A stretch of DNA of 64,000 bases, from assembly GCA_027886175.1 (NCBI GenBank), contig JAJNNQ010000018.1, forward strand, positions 18,891,001-18,955,000, read 5' to 3'. Positions 22,948 to 34,159 of this stretch are shown piece after piece; position 1 is the first letter of the stretch; each line of letters begins with the position of its first letter. A program made the translations under genes and the position numbers. The notes below the pieces were generated by a model, which was not told the DNA's origin, did not search any database, and saw only the letters and a program-made list of their open reading frames with translations. This DNA comes from Phylloscopus collybita. Taxonomy: Eukaryota; Chordata; Aves; Passeriformes; Phylloscopidae.

Positions 22948-24284
22948 ACACCAGATTGAACTAAGAGGGCAGACCAGTATGCAGACTGCTGTAATAGAGT
23001 GTCACGACACACCTATAATTGTATTTATGTCTTCATTATGTCATGAAATAAGAAAACGTATAGTGACTTTTCAAACTGTGCTATTTCTGGAATTTTCAAA
23101 GTAGGTTCCAAGTTATAATCTATATTCTGAAGAGAAAAATCTCCAGAACTTAAATTTGATGAAGACATGCAACGGAGAAGTCAGCAGGATTCTATTTAGA
23201 GGTACTTTCTACAATGAATGAGTTGCAATAATATATGTATATAGGAGTGTCAATTTTCAACAATAGGAGAAAATTTAGTTAATAAATTTTTTTTAACAAA
23301 TTTTAATTTCTTTCTTAAATTTCATGGAAAATAAAAAGTAAATACTTACACTTTTGCGCTGCTTTTTATTTGTTGACACATTTCATTCAACAGTTTCAAT
23401 AAACTTTACATATTCAAAGCTTTGGAAATGCATATGCACAAGACAACCAATTAAACCGACTGACAGGATTATTAAAATGGCCAATTGATACGTTTGTAAA
23501 AATGTTTTATTAAATAGATCCCCACTAATAGAGACAATTTTGCTTCCTTACTTTAATTGTTTTTGTGAAGCTTTGAAATGTATGAGTTTAAATAAATCTT
23601 ATTCTTTTCAAGTAATGTAATTCTAATGAAGTTAACATAAAATAAGTTATATAAAATAGATATAAATTCTTTTAGAACAGCTAGGAAAAGAAGGTCTTAT
23701 TTGATGATTTAAAAAAAAAAAAGTCCTTTTTTAGTTCAACTTGCAGTTGCATTTCCTTTTCTTGTTCTGTTTTTTTCACTTTTCTGCTGTCCTTGTCTGC
23801 AGATGGATCGTTGTAATACTTTCGACTGTCATACAAAGTCAATAAGCCACTCTTTATATAAACCAAAACTCTCCATTGTCTAGCCCAGGTGTTTAGAAAA
23901 AAGTAACAGTGTACATTTTGTACTGTAAGTCATAATTTTGTATAAATACTGGTTGATACTAATAGTGTATTCAACCTTCTCCTACAACCTCTCTTATTTT
24001 CCTCAGCAGATCAATAGGCAAACCTGTATCTGTAGCAACATGAGCTTTGTCCTGTCCCAAAGTTACTTACTTTAGCACTGTATCTTGTGAACTGCATGCA
24101 GAGATAATGCCTATAGAGGGTGGAAAAGGAGAAGAAAAGGAAGGTGTACCAAGTCTACCTTATCTTAGTATCCTGATTAAGTTATAGCATAGAAAGGGTT
24201 AATCAATTGATTTCAAATATCCTGCACCCAAAGGTTTCTTCCTTCTTTCATAAGTTTCTCACCTCTCTCATTTTAGTGGTGAGA
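22948..24284. other. Intergenic AT-rich unique sequence
   Basis: No gene recognised. The block 23360-23560 has the look of a constrained AT-rich noncoding element (see findings). The rest is ordinary. Confidence 0.55.
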
Positions 24285-24468
24285 GCAGGAACATTATGTC
24301 ACAGACAGGTGGTGGGTACCCCATCCCTGGAAATATTAAAGATCAGGCTGGACAGGGCTCTGAACAACCTGATCCAGTCAAAGATGCCCCTGCTTATTGT
24401 AATGGGCATTGGCTAGATGACCTTCAAGAGGTCACTTGCAACTCAAACTATTCTATGATTATATTTAT
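24285..24468 (+). mobile_element. CR1 LINE 3' end, plus strand
   Basis: A good match to the CR1 3' terminus: 'caggtggtgggtaccccatc' (24305), 'ctggaaatattaaagatcag' (24327), 'gacagggctctgaacaacct' (24351), 'gatgaccttcaagaggtcac' (24416), and the characteristic end 'attctatgatta' (24450). The frames at 24207-24416 and 24296-24607 are remnants of this element. 5'-truncated, as is usual for CR1. Confidence 0.9.
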
Positions 24469-24508
24469 TTGGCAGAAATACAGTTTCTGGACTTTTGTCA
24501 TATTTGAG

Positions 24509-24825
24509 TGTGGTGGTTTTTCCACAGTCACTTCTTTCTGTAGAAGAACACGGGTAACTCCTTCAAATCTGTGTGTCCTACAGATTCAAGAGTTAAAAAA
24601 ACTGTGAGGCAATTCCACACCAGATGAGAGGTTTCAACAAGTAGAGTTTGCTAGATGTGAAAGTCTTAACCACCCCTTACATGCTACGACTATGATCCCC
24701 CATTAAGCCCAGTTGTAGAAACTGCCTGTGTGAATATTTGCACTGCTTTTAGAGCCTGCCCTTTACTGCTTTGCACCACAGTGGTCTCCTGCCTGGGATC
24801 ACAATAAACTCAGCTAAACACAACA
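24509..24825 (+). mobile_element. Possible degenerate LTR (TG...CA) with AATAAA
   Basis: The segment starts 'tgtggtggtttttccacag', which resembles the 5' end of some passerine ERV LTRs. It contains 'gggatcacaataaactcagc' (24797), with an AATAAA signal near the 3' end, and could end at 'aaacacaaca'. I find no matching target-site duplication and cannot name the family, so this is tentative. Confidence 0.25.
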
Positions 24826-25028
24826 TGTAAAGAGAAAGTGACCCTGAAAGATCCCTTTCAAGTGCTCCTCCCTTCTCTGCTTCATTTTAATGTGGCTGCC
24901 ATATGGTTCAGGGGCCATTTTAAGCCCCTGTGTTTAACTAGTCCTGCTGTAAATGTTTCATTTCTCCCAGGAAGATTAAGGGACTGTTCCCTTATGTTAA
25001 ATGCAAAATTAAATTTTTTTGATCTAGA

Positions 25029-25622
25029 GTTGATACTAGGGCTAGAGTTGATTTTCTTCACAGTGGCTGGTATGGAGCTATGTTTTGGGGTTTTGCTGAA
25101 CACAGGGTTGATAATACAGAGGTGTTTTTGTTATTGTTGAGCAGGGCTTGCACAGCGTCAAAGCTTTTCCTGCTTCTCATATTGTCAGGTTGGCAAGGAA
25201 GTTGGAGGTGTGTGGGAGGCTGGGAGGAGACAGAGCCAAGACAGGTGACCCCAACTGACCAAAGGGATATTCCAGACCATGTGATGTCATATACAGTGCA
25301 TCAAGTGGGAGGGAGAAGGAGGAAGGAGGGAACACTTGGAGTGATGGTGTTTGTCTTCCCAAGTCACCATTGCATGTGATGGGGTCCTGCTCTCCGAGAT
25401 ATGGATAAAAACCTGCATTCATGGGAAGCAGTGAATTAATTCCTTGGTTTGTGTTGCTTGTGTCTGTGGTTTCTGCTTTCTCTTTAAACTTTTACATGGT
25501 CTTTATCTCAAGGCAGGGATTTTCTAGCTTTTACTTTTCTGATTGTCTCTCCAATTTCTATGCTGGTGGAGGAATGAGTGAATGGCTGAACAGGCTTGCC
25601 TGCTGGCTGAGGTTAAACAACA
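25029..25622 (+). mobile_element. Passerine ERVL-type solo LTR (TguLTR5-like)
   Basis: Nearly the full length of a known songbird LTR type can be followed: 'gctagagttgattttcttca' (25041), 'gctggtatggagctatgttt' (25066), 'ccaactgaccaaagggatat' (25251), 'tccagaccatgtgatgtcat' (25271), 'atggataaaaacctgc' at the place of the TATA-like box (25401), 'ggtctttatctcaaggcagg' (25498), 'gagtgaatggctgaacaggc' (25576), and the end 'gctgaggttaaacaacaa' (25605). The consensus 5' 'tgtcctggtttc' is eroded. No viral genes follow, so it is a solo LTR. All open frames at 25080-25708 derive from it. Confidence 0.87.
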
Positions 25623-27260
25623 AGAAGAATGAAGACAGCAGCAATCCAAATGAGATTTTTTTTTTTTGTGGCAGTCTGGGGCAAAACCACAATGAAAAGC
25701 ACTGTTAAATAAATAATGTTACTGTTTCGTATCAGTACGAATGAAGCTACATTGATCAAATGCTCAGATTCCAGAGCCAAAGGGGAGGAGGGAAATCAGT
25801 TTTTAAGAATATTTCTTCTTTCTATTGAGCTTGGATACATTTGGAGGGGACTTTTATATGAAGTAATAAACACATACAAGTCACTTATATCTGCAGAAAT
25901 TTTATGCTATATTGTATGAATTTGCGGAAAACAAAACATTAGCTCAAACTAGATACTAAAAAAGGGATTAGGGAATTGCCCTCTTTAAACTATTTGCTTT
26001 AATTTGCATGCTCATTAGCTATGTAATAGAATGGAAGGGCTTAATTACCTCATTTATAAAAACAACATCACTGACAATTTAATTGCAATGATGGTTCTTC
26101 TAAAAAAATTTTGGTTAACTTGCAGTGACAAATACATGATAAAATGAAATTGTTATACTGCCAGAAAGACAACATAAAATGTTGCTATGTGGCAGTACTG
26201 AAATAACCTGATTATTATTTATCTATGAAATAGATGAGAGCAGCATGTCAAAGAAGAGAGTTAAATGATGTTTTTCATCACAAACACAGAATTGTTAAAA
26301 TTATGCGTTTTGTATGGATCACAAACCTTAAACTTTGCTGCTAAGTGAGAATTCATTAAACTAGCGTTACTATAGTGGATTATAAACAGTTTTATTAAAG
26401 GATATATATACTATAAGTATGTAGGCAATAGAAATAACTCTTTGAAACAGGTCTATAAAGCCATGTTTTTTATCGTAGCATCTCCATTTCTTGAAATGTC
26501 TTTTTTTATGCAGCCTTTTGCAATGGATTTGAAAGGCACATACAGAAAATAATATTTAAATTATGCTTACACCTTAGATTTCTTAATATGACACCTTGAG
26601 TACTATGTCCAATTTGGTATACCATGGTTTAGGACAATATAAAAAGAGAGTAATACCAAATAAGAATTGTTAAAATAAATTTGATTTGTTCCTGATAAAT
26701 TAGAGGATGAGGAAGGGAATGATAACAATACTCAGCAGTTTGAGAAAGCAGTGGGAAAATCAGAGGCTCTGATACCCAAGCCCAGTCACACAGGATAAAT
26801 AATAAAAGATTTAAAACTGAGAGAAGGAAAATGTAAGTTTATGATATGAAAACGTGGGTGTCAATGTGTTGGCAGTATTATGGTTACAGGGTGACCTCCA
26901 TGAGAAGAGTCCAGTGACTGTCCCAGGTCAGACACTGCTCCAATCAACCCACTGCAGCAGAGCATGTCTGCACTGAATTACATTTGTAAGCATGAAATAC
27001 CTGTCCAACAAAGCCTTATCAGAATTTTGGAATGAACCAGGCAGGATGCATTATGTAGAACTCTCCATATCTACTCCTCCTTGCTAGATCATGTACCTCA
27101 CAAAATACTGCTGCAGCCATAATCTATGTCTATGTGTCTGAATATAGGGGGTTCAGAGAGGAAAGGAAACTCAAAACTGAAAAATGAGGATGTCACTGCA
27201 ATCTACCACTTTGGGAGAAAGTGAGTTTGGGTTGTGCTGTTGGGAGCATCACACCCTTGC
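25623..27260. other. Intergenic AT-rich unique sequence
   Basis: No gene recognised. A T run lies at about 25658-25667. The stretch 25980-26110 has homeodomain- and POU-type motifs and looks like a candidate conserved element (see findings). Confidence 0.55.
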
Positions 27261-27261
27261 C

Positions 27262-27633
27262 TTGATTAAAAGCTGAGAAATGTACACAATGAGCCATGAT
27301 GGTGCAAACAGGGTTTTATTGGCACCCTCTGTAGACATCTGGCTATAAACTCCTCAGGAACTGGTAGGAACATTGTTAGGCAGATATCCTCCAGGGTGCA
27401 GAAGAAGAGAGCAGGTGCTACTGCACAGACCAGGTCTGACAGTCCCACATCTGCCCAAGTGCTACTTGGTGTTCCATCCCCTTGACGCCAAGCTCTAGTC
27501 CCTGCTCTTGGCACTATGTCTTCTTGGCCACTGCTTAACATAGGGACATATTCTCCTCCATGTGTGTCCTTGCTGATTGTCAGCTTCTGAGCCATTAAAA
27601 GCTATTAAAAAAAAGAAAAAAAAAAAAAAAAAA
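27262..27633. other. GC-richer block ending in an A tract; possible retro-insertion
   Basis: 27262-27600 is much richer in GC than its flanks and is followed by an interrupted A tract (27607-27633), as for a plus-strand retrocopy. On the minus strand it gives a 109-codon open frame (27266-27595) with an AATAAA in the final part ('gtgccaataaaaccctg'), as in an LTR or an mRNA 3' end. I cannot name the source. An LTR remnant or a retrocopy are both possible, and no target-site duplication is obvious. Confidence 0.35.
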
Positions 27634-29491
27634 GAGGTTTTTCTTTCCCACCTGAGGCATTTGTCTTTGATGCTGGTGAATTATTTTCTTAGCCACTGGT
27701 AATTTTTGCATGATGCCTGACATGTCATCATCTGTTTTGCAATACTGTTTATTTTAGATTGAAAACAAATCATCCTGTGTATTTTAACACCTTGGCTTGC
27801 ATCTATATTGTTGATCACTGCTCCAGAAACATGTCCCTCTTCTATCTTATTTGCTTTCTTCAAAGTAACTTCAATTATGACAGAATTCTTCAAAGACATT
27901 TTGAGGGCAATATTTTTAAAATCTTTTGCGGGGCCATTATTCTTCAGCACTTCTCTATTTAGCAGCAACCTATTTTATTAGTTGATCCAGGTAATTTTTT
28001 TCCTCCTATATTTTCTGAGCTGCATTCAGCATCAATTACACTGGCTGCTTCAACTAAACATGGTGTTTAGCTGTGATGGTGGTCCAGCAGAGGCCCTTAT
28101 GGCAAACTGCTGAAGACCAAAATAGACCCTTTAAAGACTGCTGCTCTTAGATAAAGATAGCAAGCACATGTCAGCTCTTTAGCAGTCCTTTACTTTTTAA
28201 TAATGTGTGCATATGCTTCAGCTGTGCAAATCTCTGGCCTTTATCTGACTGCAGAGACAGGAGGATTCCATTCTCCTGGATCTATACAATAAACAAATAT
28301 ATGAACTTTCCTGGATAAAGCCCCTTCAATTTATTGTGTGGTCTCTTTCTGAATCTAACTTTTCTTTAAAATATCTGAAATTTCTGTCCATAAATGACCT
28401 GTTTATCCTGGTTTCACAGTATATTAATGCAAAAATACACTTACATTTCTCTTAGTAGGAATTGTTTCTCCAAACTTCAACTATTTTCTTAAATAGATAT
28501 AGCTCATGCACCACTTAGAGTGGTTTTAAGTGCTTAGTTTAAGGTGCTTTAAATTATTAGGTCACTGCCACAGAATATTTCATTTTCCTGTTTATTATAT
28601 GGAACCTGCAACTGCCTGTAAGAAAAAATTCCTACAGGAAATTCTGTAAAGCTGTAAGGGTAGAAATCTGAACAAAGTAGAAATATGCATAATAATTAAA
28701 GAATAAACAAAGTCTTTGTCCAGAGGAGGCTAAAATGTAAGTTATATGAAACAACAGATATGCAATACAGACTATTCATATTTATGCATAACTCTTACCT
28801 CCTTTATTTCCTAGTTAGTATAAAAACCTCATTCAAATTCTTTCACATTTTATTGTGCTAATTTTACTACTGTAGTTGTACTGACACATGCAGAAACATG
28901 ATCTGTTATACAAATTTTAACAGTTGAATTTTGGTCATTAAGAAGTAGGAGAGAAAATAAATGGAAGATGTTATTTACAATTTGAAAAAAAAACCTGTGT
29001 AACTAGTAATTAAGTACTACTTGATCTTCTACTTTTTTGACTATTTATATTTATCTTGGATCCTATTATTAACAAAATCGATCTGTCCAAAGATTGGGAT
29101 GACAATGACAAATACGGAACCAATTTTATATTAAAAATAAAAATAAATATTAAATATTAAATAAATATTAAAATAAAAATAAAAATCCCAGAGATGTCTG
29201 CAAATGTTTCTATACTTTCATACCATAATTTAAAAAAATTATTAAGGGTGAAAAATATCAGAGTTACATGGGCTAATGAAAAAAGTTGATCAAGCTTATA
29301 TGGAAAGAACAAAATAAGTGAAGGTAGTAGTATCCAATAGAAAAAAACCCACTGCATGGCCATTCAGAAAGAGCAAAGAATAAAAGAACAAGAGGACACT
29401 TAGAAATAGAGCAGATCTTTATTACAGACAGAAGATAAGGTGCTAATATTGCTACCTATTAATATTTTAGGACAGAAATAGCATTCCATAG
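27634..29491. other. Intergenic AT-rich unique sequence
   Basis: No gene recognised. The open frames here (27681-27968 and others) lack domain signatures. 29137-29190 is an A/T-only patch of AAAT units. Confidence 0.6.
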
Positions 29492-29650
29492 GGTTTGTTG
29501 TTTTTTTTTGGTTTTTTGGTGTTTTTTTTGGTGTTTTTTTGGGGGTGGGTTTTTTTTTTTTTTTTTTTTTTTTGGGTTTTTTTGTTTTTTTTTTTTTTGG
29601 GGGGGGTTGGTTTGGTTTGGTTTTGGTTTTTTTTGTTTTTTTTTTTTTTT
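29492..29650. repeat. T/G low-complexity tract with G runs
   Basis: About 160 nt made almost wholly of T and G: long T runs (up to about 27) separated by GG, GGGGG-T-GGG and an eight-G run. It is the complement of the A/C-rich tracts seen elsewhere in the window. The Lys- and Phe-rich frames at 29467-29712 and 29495-29701 are artefacts. Sequencing error is likely in such DNA, so exact lengths are uncertain. Confidence 0.95.
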
Positions 29651-32414
29651 ACTTTTAGTAATATAAATGTGATTAAAAATATTACTGTTCTAATTAACTG
29701 AGGCAACTTCAAATACCTACCAGTGGTACAAGTTTAACTCATCAAGCCTGTGCCTAACTTGAATTCATTATTGATAGAGTACAGTTCCTCCAAGCCAGCT
29801 GTATATCCTGTTTGCTTTGTGCAAGCCTTCCAGAGCATGCAAAGTGATTTTTTCAATCTGATCTTGAGAGCGCCATGAAGAAGACAACCCATCATACTCA
29901 AAACCTGAGAATAATGTATCCTACTGTTTACAGAATCTGAATAGTCTGAACACCCGCAGGGCTGGCCAGAAATAGAATTGAAGATAAAATTCAATAATGC
30001 AGTATAATAAAGCATAGTATCATAATTAATGGTAATCAAAACGTGCTTTCTAAGGAATTGATAATGCATTCAACAGTTCTGATTGCATGTTGGGCTGGGT
30101 TACAAGTTTAAATTGTGAAAATAGTTTAACTATAAAATTGGAACTCAATTTAGTTTTTTTTTCTAAACTTATGGTACCCTAGGACTAGAACACGTATTCA
30201 ACTGAAACAATACAGGCTGTGTGAGGTGAAAAATAAAGACAGAAAGTCATACCAAACAGTCAATATGATACAGTTATCCAAGCCAGACAAACTGTATTAC
30301 TACATAACAGAAGCATGATCACATAACTTAAATGTAAAATCCAGTAAATTAATTTCTTATGGCAATCTATATCCTAGGAAGAAGTCACCTTGAATAGATT
30401 TTGTGCTCTGTTTGTCAAGAAAGCTGCAAATCCCAGGCAACACAGTAACTTAAATGTGCTAATACAAATCTTGTGTAAACCAGAGAGGTTCTGAGTGAGA
30501 CTGATTTAATTCTGCGCATAAAATTTTGTGAAAGCTAGAAATGTTTAATTGTGAAATACCTTCTTTTTACTCTCAGGTTTTTAAAGGATGATGAAAACTT
30601 TCAGATGATGCAGGAAGAAATTAAAAAATTGCTTGCAATGAAATGCTACAAAAGAACACTGTGATCAACTAAAAATATGTTAGTTGATCAGAGAGGATTT
30701 ACATAACTGGGAAAAAATGTGTTAAACATAGTTACCTGTAGCTAGAAAATAACCCCACAGAAATTCACACACATGCCAAAAAATTAAGTTGCACAATAAG
30801 GATTAAAAATGCTATAGTATGTTACCAATAGCAACACTATTTTTTCTTCTTTTATCCTCTAAACAAAATACGTTTTTAATACAACAGATTATGCTCAAAA
30901 CAAAAGCAATTTCTTTCTCAATTCATGTTTTATATGCTATGAGTATTTTCTAAGTTTCATAGAAGTTTTCATACAGCAGAGAACTCCTAGTACTAGTCCT
31001 CAGGAAAAAAATTTCTCTAGAAAGGGTAATATACAACATTGGCCACTATACCTCTGCAAGCTGATATCTGTTCTTAGTTGCAGTCTCTAGATCAGCCATT
31101 AGTTTAAATAAGCCTAAGAAGCTAAAGAGCACTTTAAAAGAATAAACAACACAGTGACTTTAAATAATCAGGAGTGAAGCATGCAAATAAAGAAAAGTCA
31201 GAAATCAGGACTAAATTTACTCTCTATTAAAGACTTAAATAAGAGATGTAGTGGGAAATTGTTAAAACTCTCTTGATTAGCTATAAAATAAAAAGTATGA
31301 AATTACATTAGCTTTTTTTGTGTCAGTCTTAAAATTAAAAAACCTGAATTTAAAAATATTGCTGTATCTGCCTAGATGTTTTTAGAAGAAAAATCTAAAA
31401 TAATGAAAAAGGTCAGATACGGATTACAATATCATTACAATAGTAAAGTCTCACCCTATTCTTAATATCAGTAGATTTTTCAAATATAATTCATTTTATT
31501 TTTTTAAGCAGATCCTTTGACATTTGCAATCTGATTGAGATTAAAGAGTTGCACTAGCTTTAGTTTATTAATCTGACAGAGCTTAAGAGAAATATGTAGA
31601 ACAGGATGCATAAAATGCAATTTTTCCATTATGACACCTCATATAGCTTTTGAAAGGCCTGTAGATGAAACAAGTTCTAATATATAGTGGGGGTAGCCTT
31701 TGAGCAGGATCATGTCTTTCCTGTCCTTATCATGTCATCGTATCGTACCTCCTCCAATAAAGGAGCAGGAAGAAAAGCACTTTTCTGCAGATTAGTGTTG
31801 CAGTGGAAACTTTGAAAAACTGTTTATTTTTTATGGACTATCATGAACAACTTGGACATGAACAACATGAACAACAACAATGAAATTATTATTTTTTAAA
31901 AAATAATATCAAAACAATTAAGGATGAGAGAGATATAAAATCATTCTTTTGGAGTTTCTCAACTCATCAGAGAAGGTAGACAGCATCTTCAGGAGGTTTA
32001 ATGAAAGCTTTAAAAAATTCATTATTTTTAGCATCAGAAAGTCATTGGACAAACCTGAAAAATTACATAACAAAAAGCAGATGTATTTCAGAGAAACAAA
32101 TGTAGCCAGTTCTTGAACATCCTTTCCTTGTTTTGAAATAAAGAATATAAGAATTTATGAGAATTAAGTTTAGCAAAATAGATTCTTGAATCTATTTTCA
32201 GTGTATTATTATTAAAAAATTCATAATGACTTACTACCAGAGTATATCAAAAGATCTACTTTTGGTCACCAAGACAAGAGAGAGGGGAAAAAAAAATCTA
32301 TCAATGAGGAAGAAAGCAAGAGTCTGGGTGAAGTCAAGTAATGGACAAAAAACGAGACAAATCCTGCTTATATACCTATTCTTCACCTAAAAAAAAAAGG
32401 AAGAAAATGTAATG
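29651..32414. other. Intergenic AT-rich sequence with small inverted repeats
   Basis: No gene recognised. It contains perfect inverted repeats at 30662-30690 (11-bp stem, 7-nt loop), 31887-31908 (22-bp A/T palindrome) and 32175-32198 (11-bp stem, TT loop). The 111-codon minus-strand frame at 29734-30069 has no recognisable domain. Confidence 0.6.
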
Positions 32415-32490
32415 GAGAAGAGGGACATTTGGGACTAGATGTTCTTTAAGGTCCCATTCAACCCAAACTCTTCTGTGATTCCATGACTTT
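32415..32490 (+). mobile_element. CR1 LINE 3' tail, short
   Basis: 'gggactagatgttctttaag' (32431), 'gtcccattcaacccaaactc' (32451) and 'ttctgtgattccatga' (32471) match the CR1 3' end ('ctagatgatctttaaggtcc', 'cttccaacccaaac', 'attctatgattctatga'). About 75 bp only, a severely 5'-truncated copy. Confidence 0.88.
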
Positions 32491-34110
32491 TGTAGCTCTT
32501 TTCAGGCACAGATATTGATCTATGTGAACTATGTGAACTCTCACTCAACTTTTAGTACTGTTTTGAATAGTTAACATATTGAATTTAGTGTGTATGGAAA
32601 TGCAAAAACATCTTTTTTGGTATAATAATGTGTTAAACCAAAAAGTGTTAAAAAAGCAGAATTTTTAAAATAACATTGAAAAATAAAAATTGTAAAAAAA
32701 TACTCTACTTATGTATATGGTAAATAATTTATATACATATGCTAGTAAATATTATGAAACATAAGAATAATTTTACTATTTTTTTCTCTAGAAATGTCAA
32801 TGGCATTGATCATGTTAGAAAAAGATATTTTCTATAAAGATAGTTTTTATAAATAAAACTATATTTTAGACAAATATAGTTTTGTCTCAGTTACTTTGTC
32901 TTCAAATTTTTATCTTGATTACATTTATTTGCATATTCAGATTCTTACTTTTCTTAATTGCAAACAACCAATCAAAATCTCTCCTACAAGATTTTGATAA
33001 AATAGCTCCTTAAAATCCTTGAAAGAAATTCAACAAATAAAATAAAATATTAGTAAAAATCTGTAAAATATTCTTTTGTACTTTCTTAAATATGACAATG
33101 AAGTAGCTGTTTAATCACTTATTTGAAGGAATCTAAGAAAACTTTATTTGTCCATTGTTGGAATGGCTACAGTATGTTAAATTCACTTGAAAGGGGCCAA
33201 ACAATAGGTCAAATCTTTGGAGCTTTGAGAAACCAATTAATTCTATAAAAACAGAAGAAAACAGCAACCTTCACTCCATTATACACTACCCCAGAGGGTC
33301 AGTCACAGAAAGATAATATAGAGAATGAATAATAAGAGAGGGATTTATTTTAATGAGCATATTTTTCCAGGTTAAAAAAAAAAGTTAATACAGGATGCAA
33401 AACTGAACAGCTCTTTTATGTTTCTTGAAATAAATTGGATTGAAATGTAATTTCAGAATCTAAATGTAAAATAACTTTCATTTTATAAAATATCAGAGAC
33501 AACTCAATACCTTTTCTAAGGGTAGAGGATAAGACTTAGAAAATAGATCAACTTAGAAAAATTTGGAAATCAATGCTCTCTGCCCTTCTAAACTACATTA
33601 ATTTCCCTAGGTTCAAAGACTAATAAAACATCATTATCTCCATTCAAGTTTGTCAGAAGCTCTTTATTTCTCAGTTTCTATGAAGTCCATCCACACAAAG
33701 CAGATGACTGTTTTTTCCCCTTCCAGGAACAGGGGTATGGGGGAGAGTATAAAACATCCAGTTAGTGTGTATTTGAACTAATAAAACCTCTCCTTAACTA
33801 CTGAAACCTGTCTTTAATTATGTAACCTGGGAAAGAGGATTGCATGTGTAGTACTTCTCAGAAACCAGAAATTTTATTTCACAACAACCACAATTTCTGA
33901 TTAGATGGAGCTGACACGAAGCAACCAGGTAGCAGCAGTCAAGGCACTCCTCCTGGCTGTGGGGAGGTGAAGTTGCAGTCCTTTTCTAACCAACTGAATG
34001 AGGGCTCCCACAACTTGGGACCATACTTTAACCACCAGTATACTTTAACCACTTTAGATTGATACTGCTACCTCCCAAAACCAGATGGATGTGGAGGTAC
34101 AGGTGGGTGG
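32491..34110. other. Intergenic AT-rich unique sequence
   Basis: Very AT-rich between 32590 and 33130. No gene or recognised element. Confidence 0.6.
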
Positions 34111-34159
34111 TTTTTTTTTTTTATTATTATTTTTTATTATTATTTATTTTTTATTTTTT
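34111..34159. repeat. T-rich (TTA/TTTA) low-complexity tract
   Basis: 12 T residues are followed by TTATTATTATT and TTTATTTT units. Simple-sequence DNA. The frame at 34085-34321 reads through it and is not a gene. Confidence 0.92.

Noticed and set aside
25080..25708. Frames of about 81-99 codons
   Set aside because: They lie within or run out of the ERVL-like LTR, and LTRs of this family do not encode proteins.
29467..29712. Lys-rich and Phe-rich frames on opposite strands
   Set aside because: Artefact of the T/G tract at 29492-29650.
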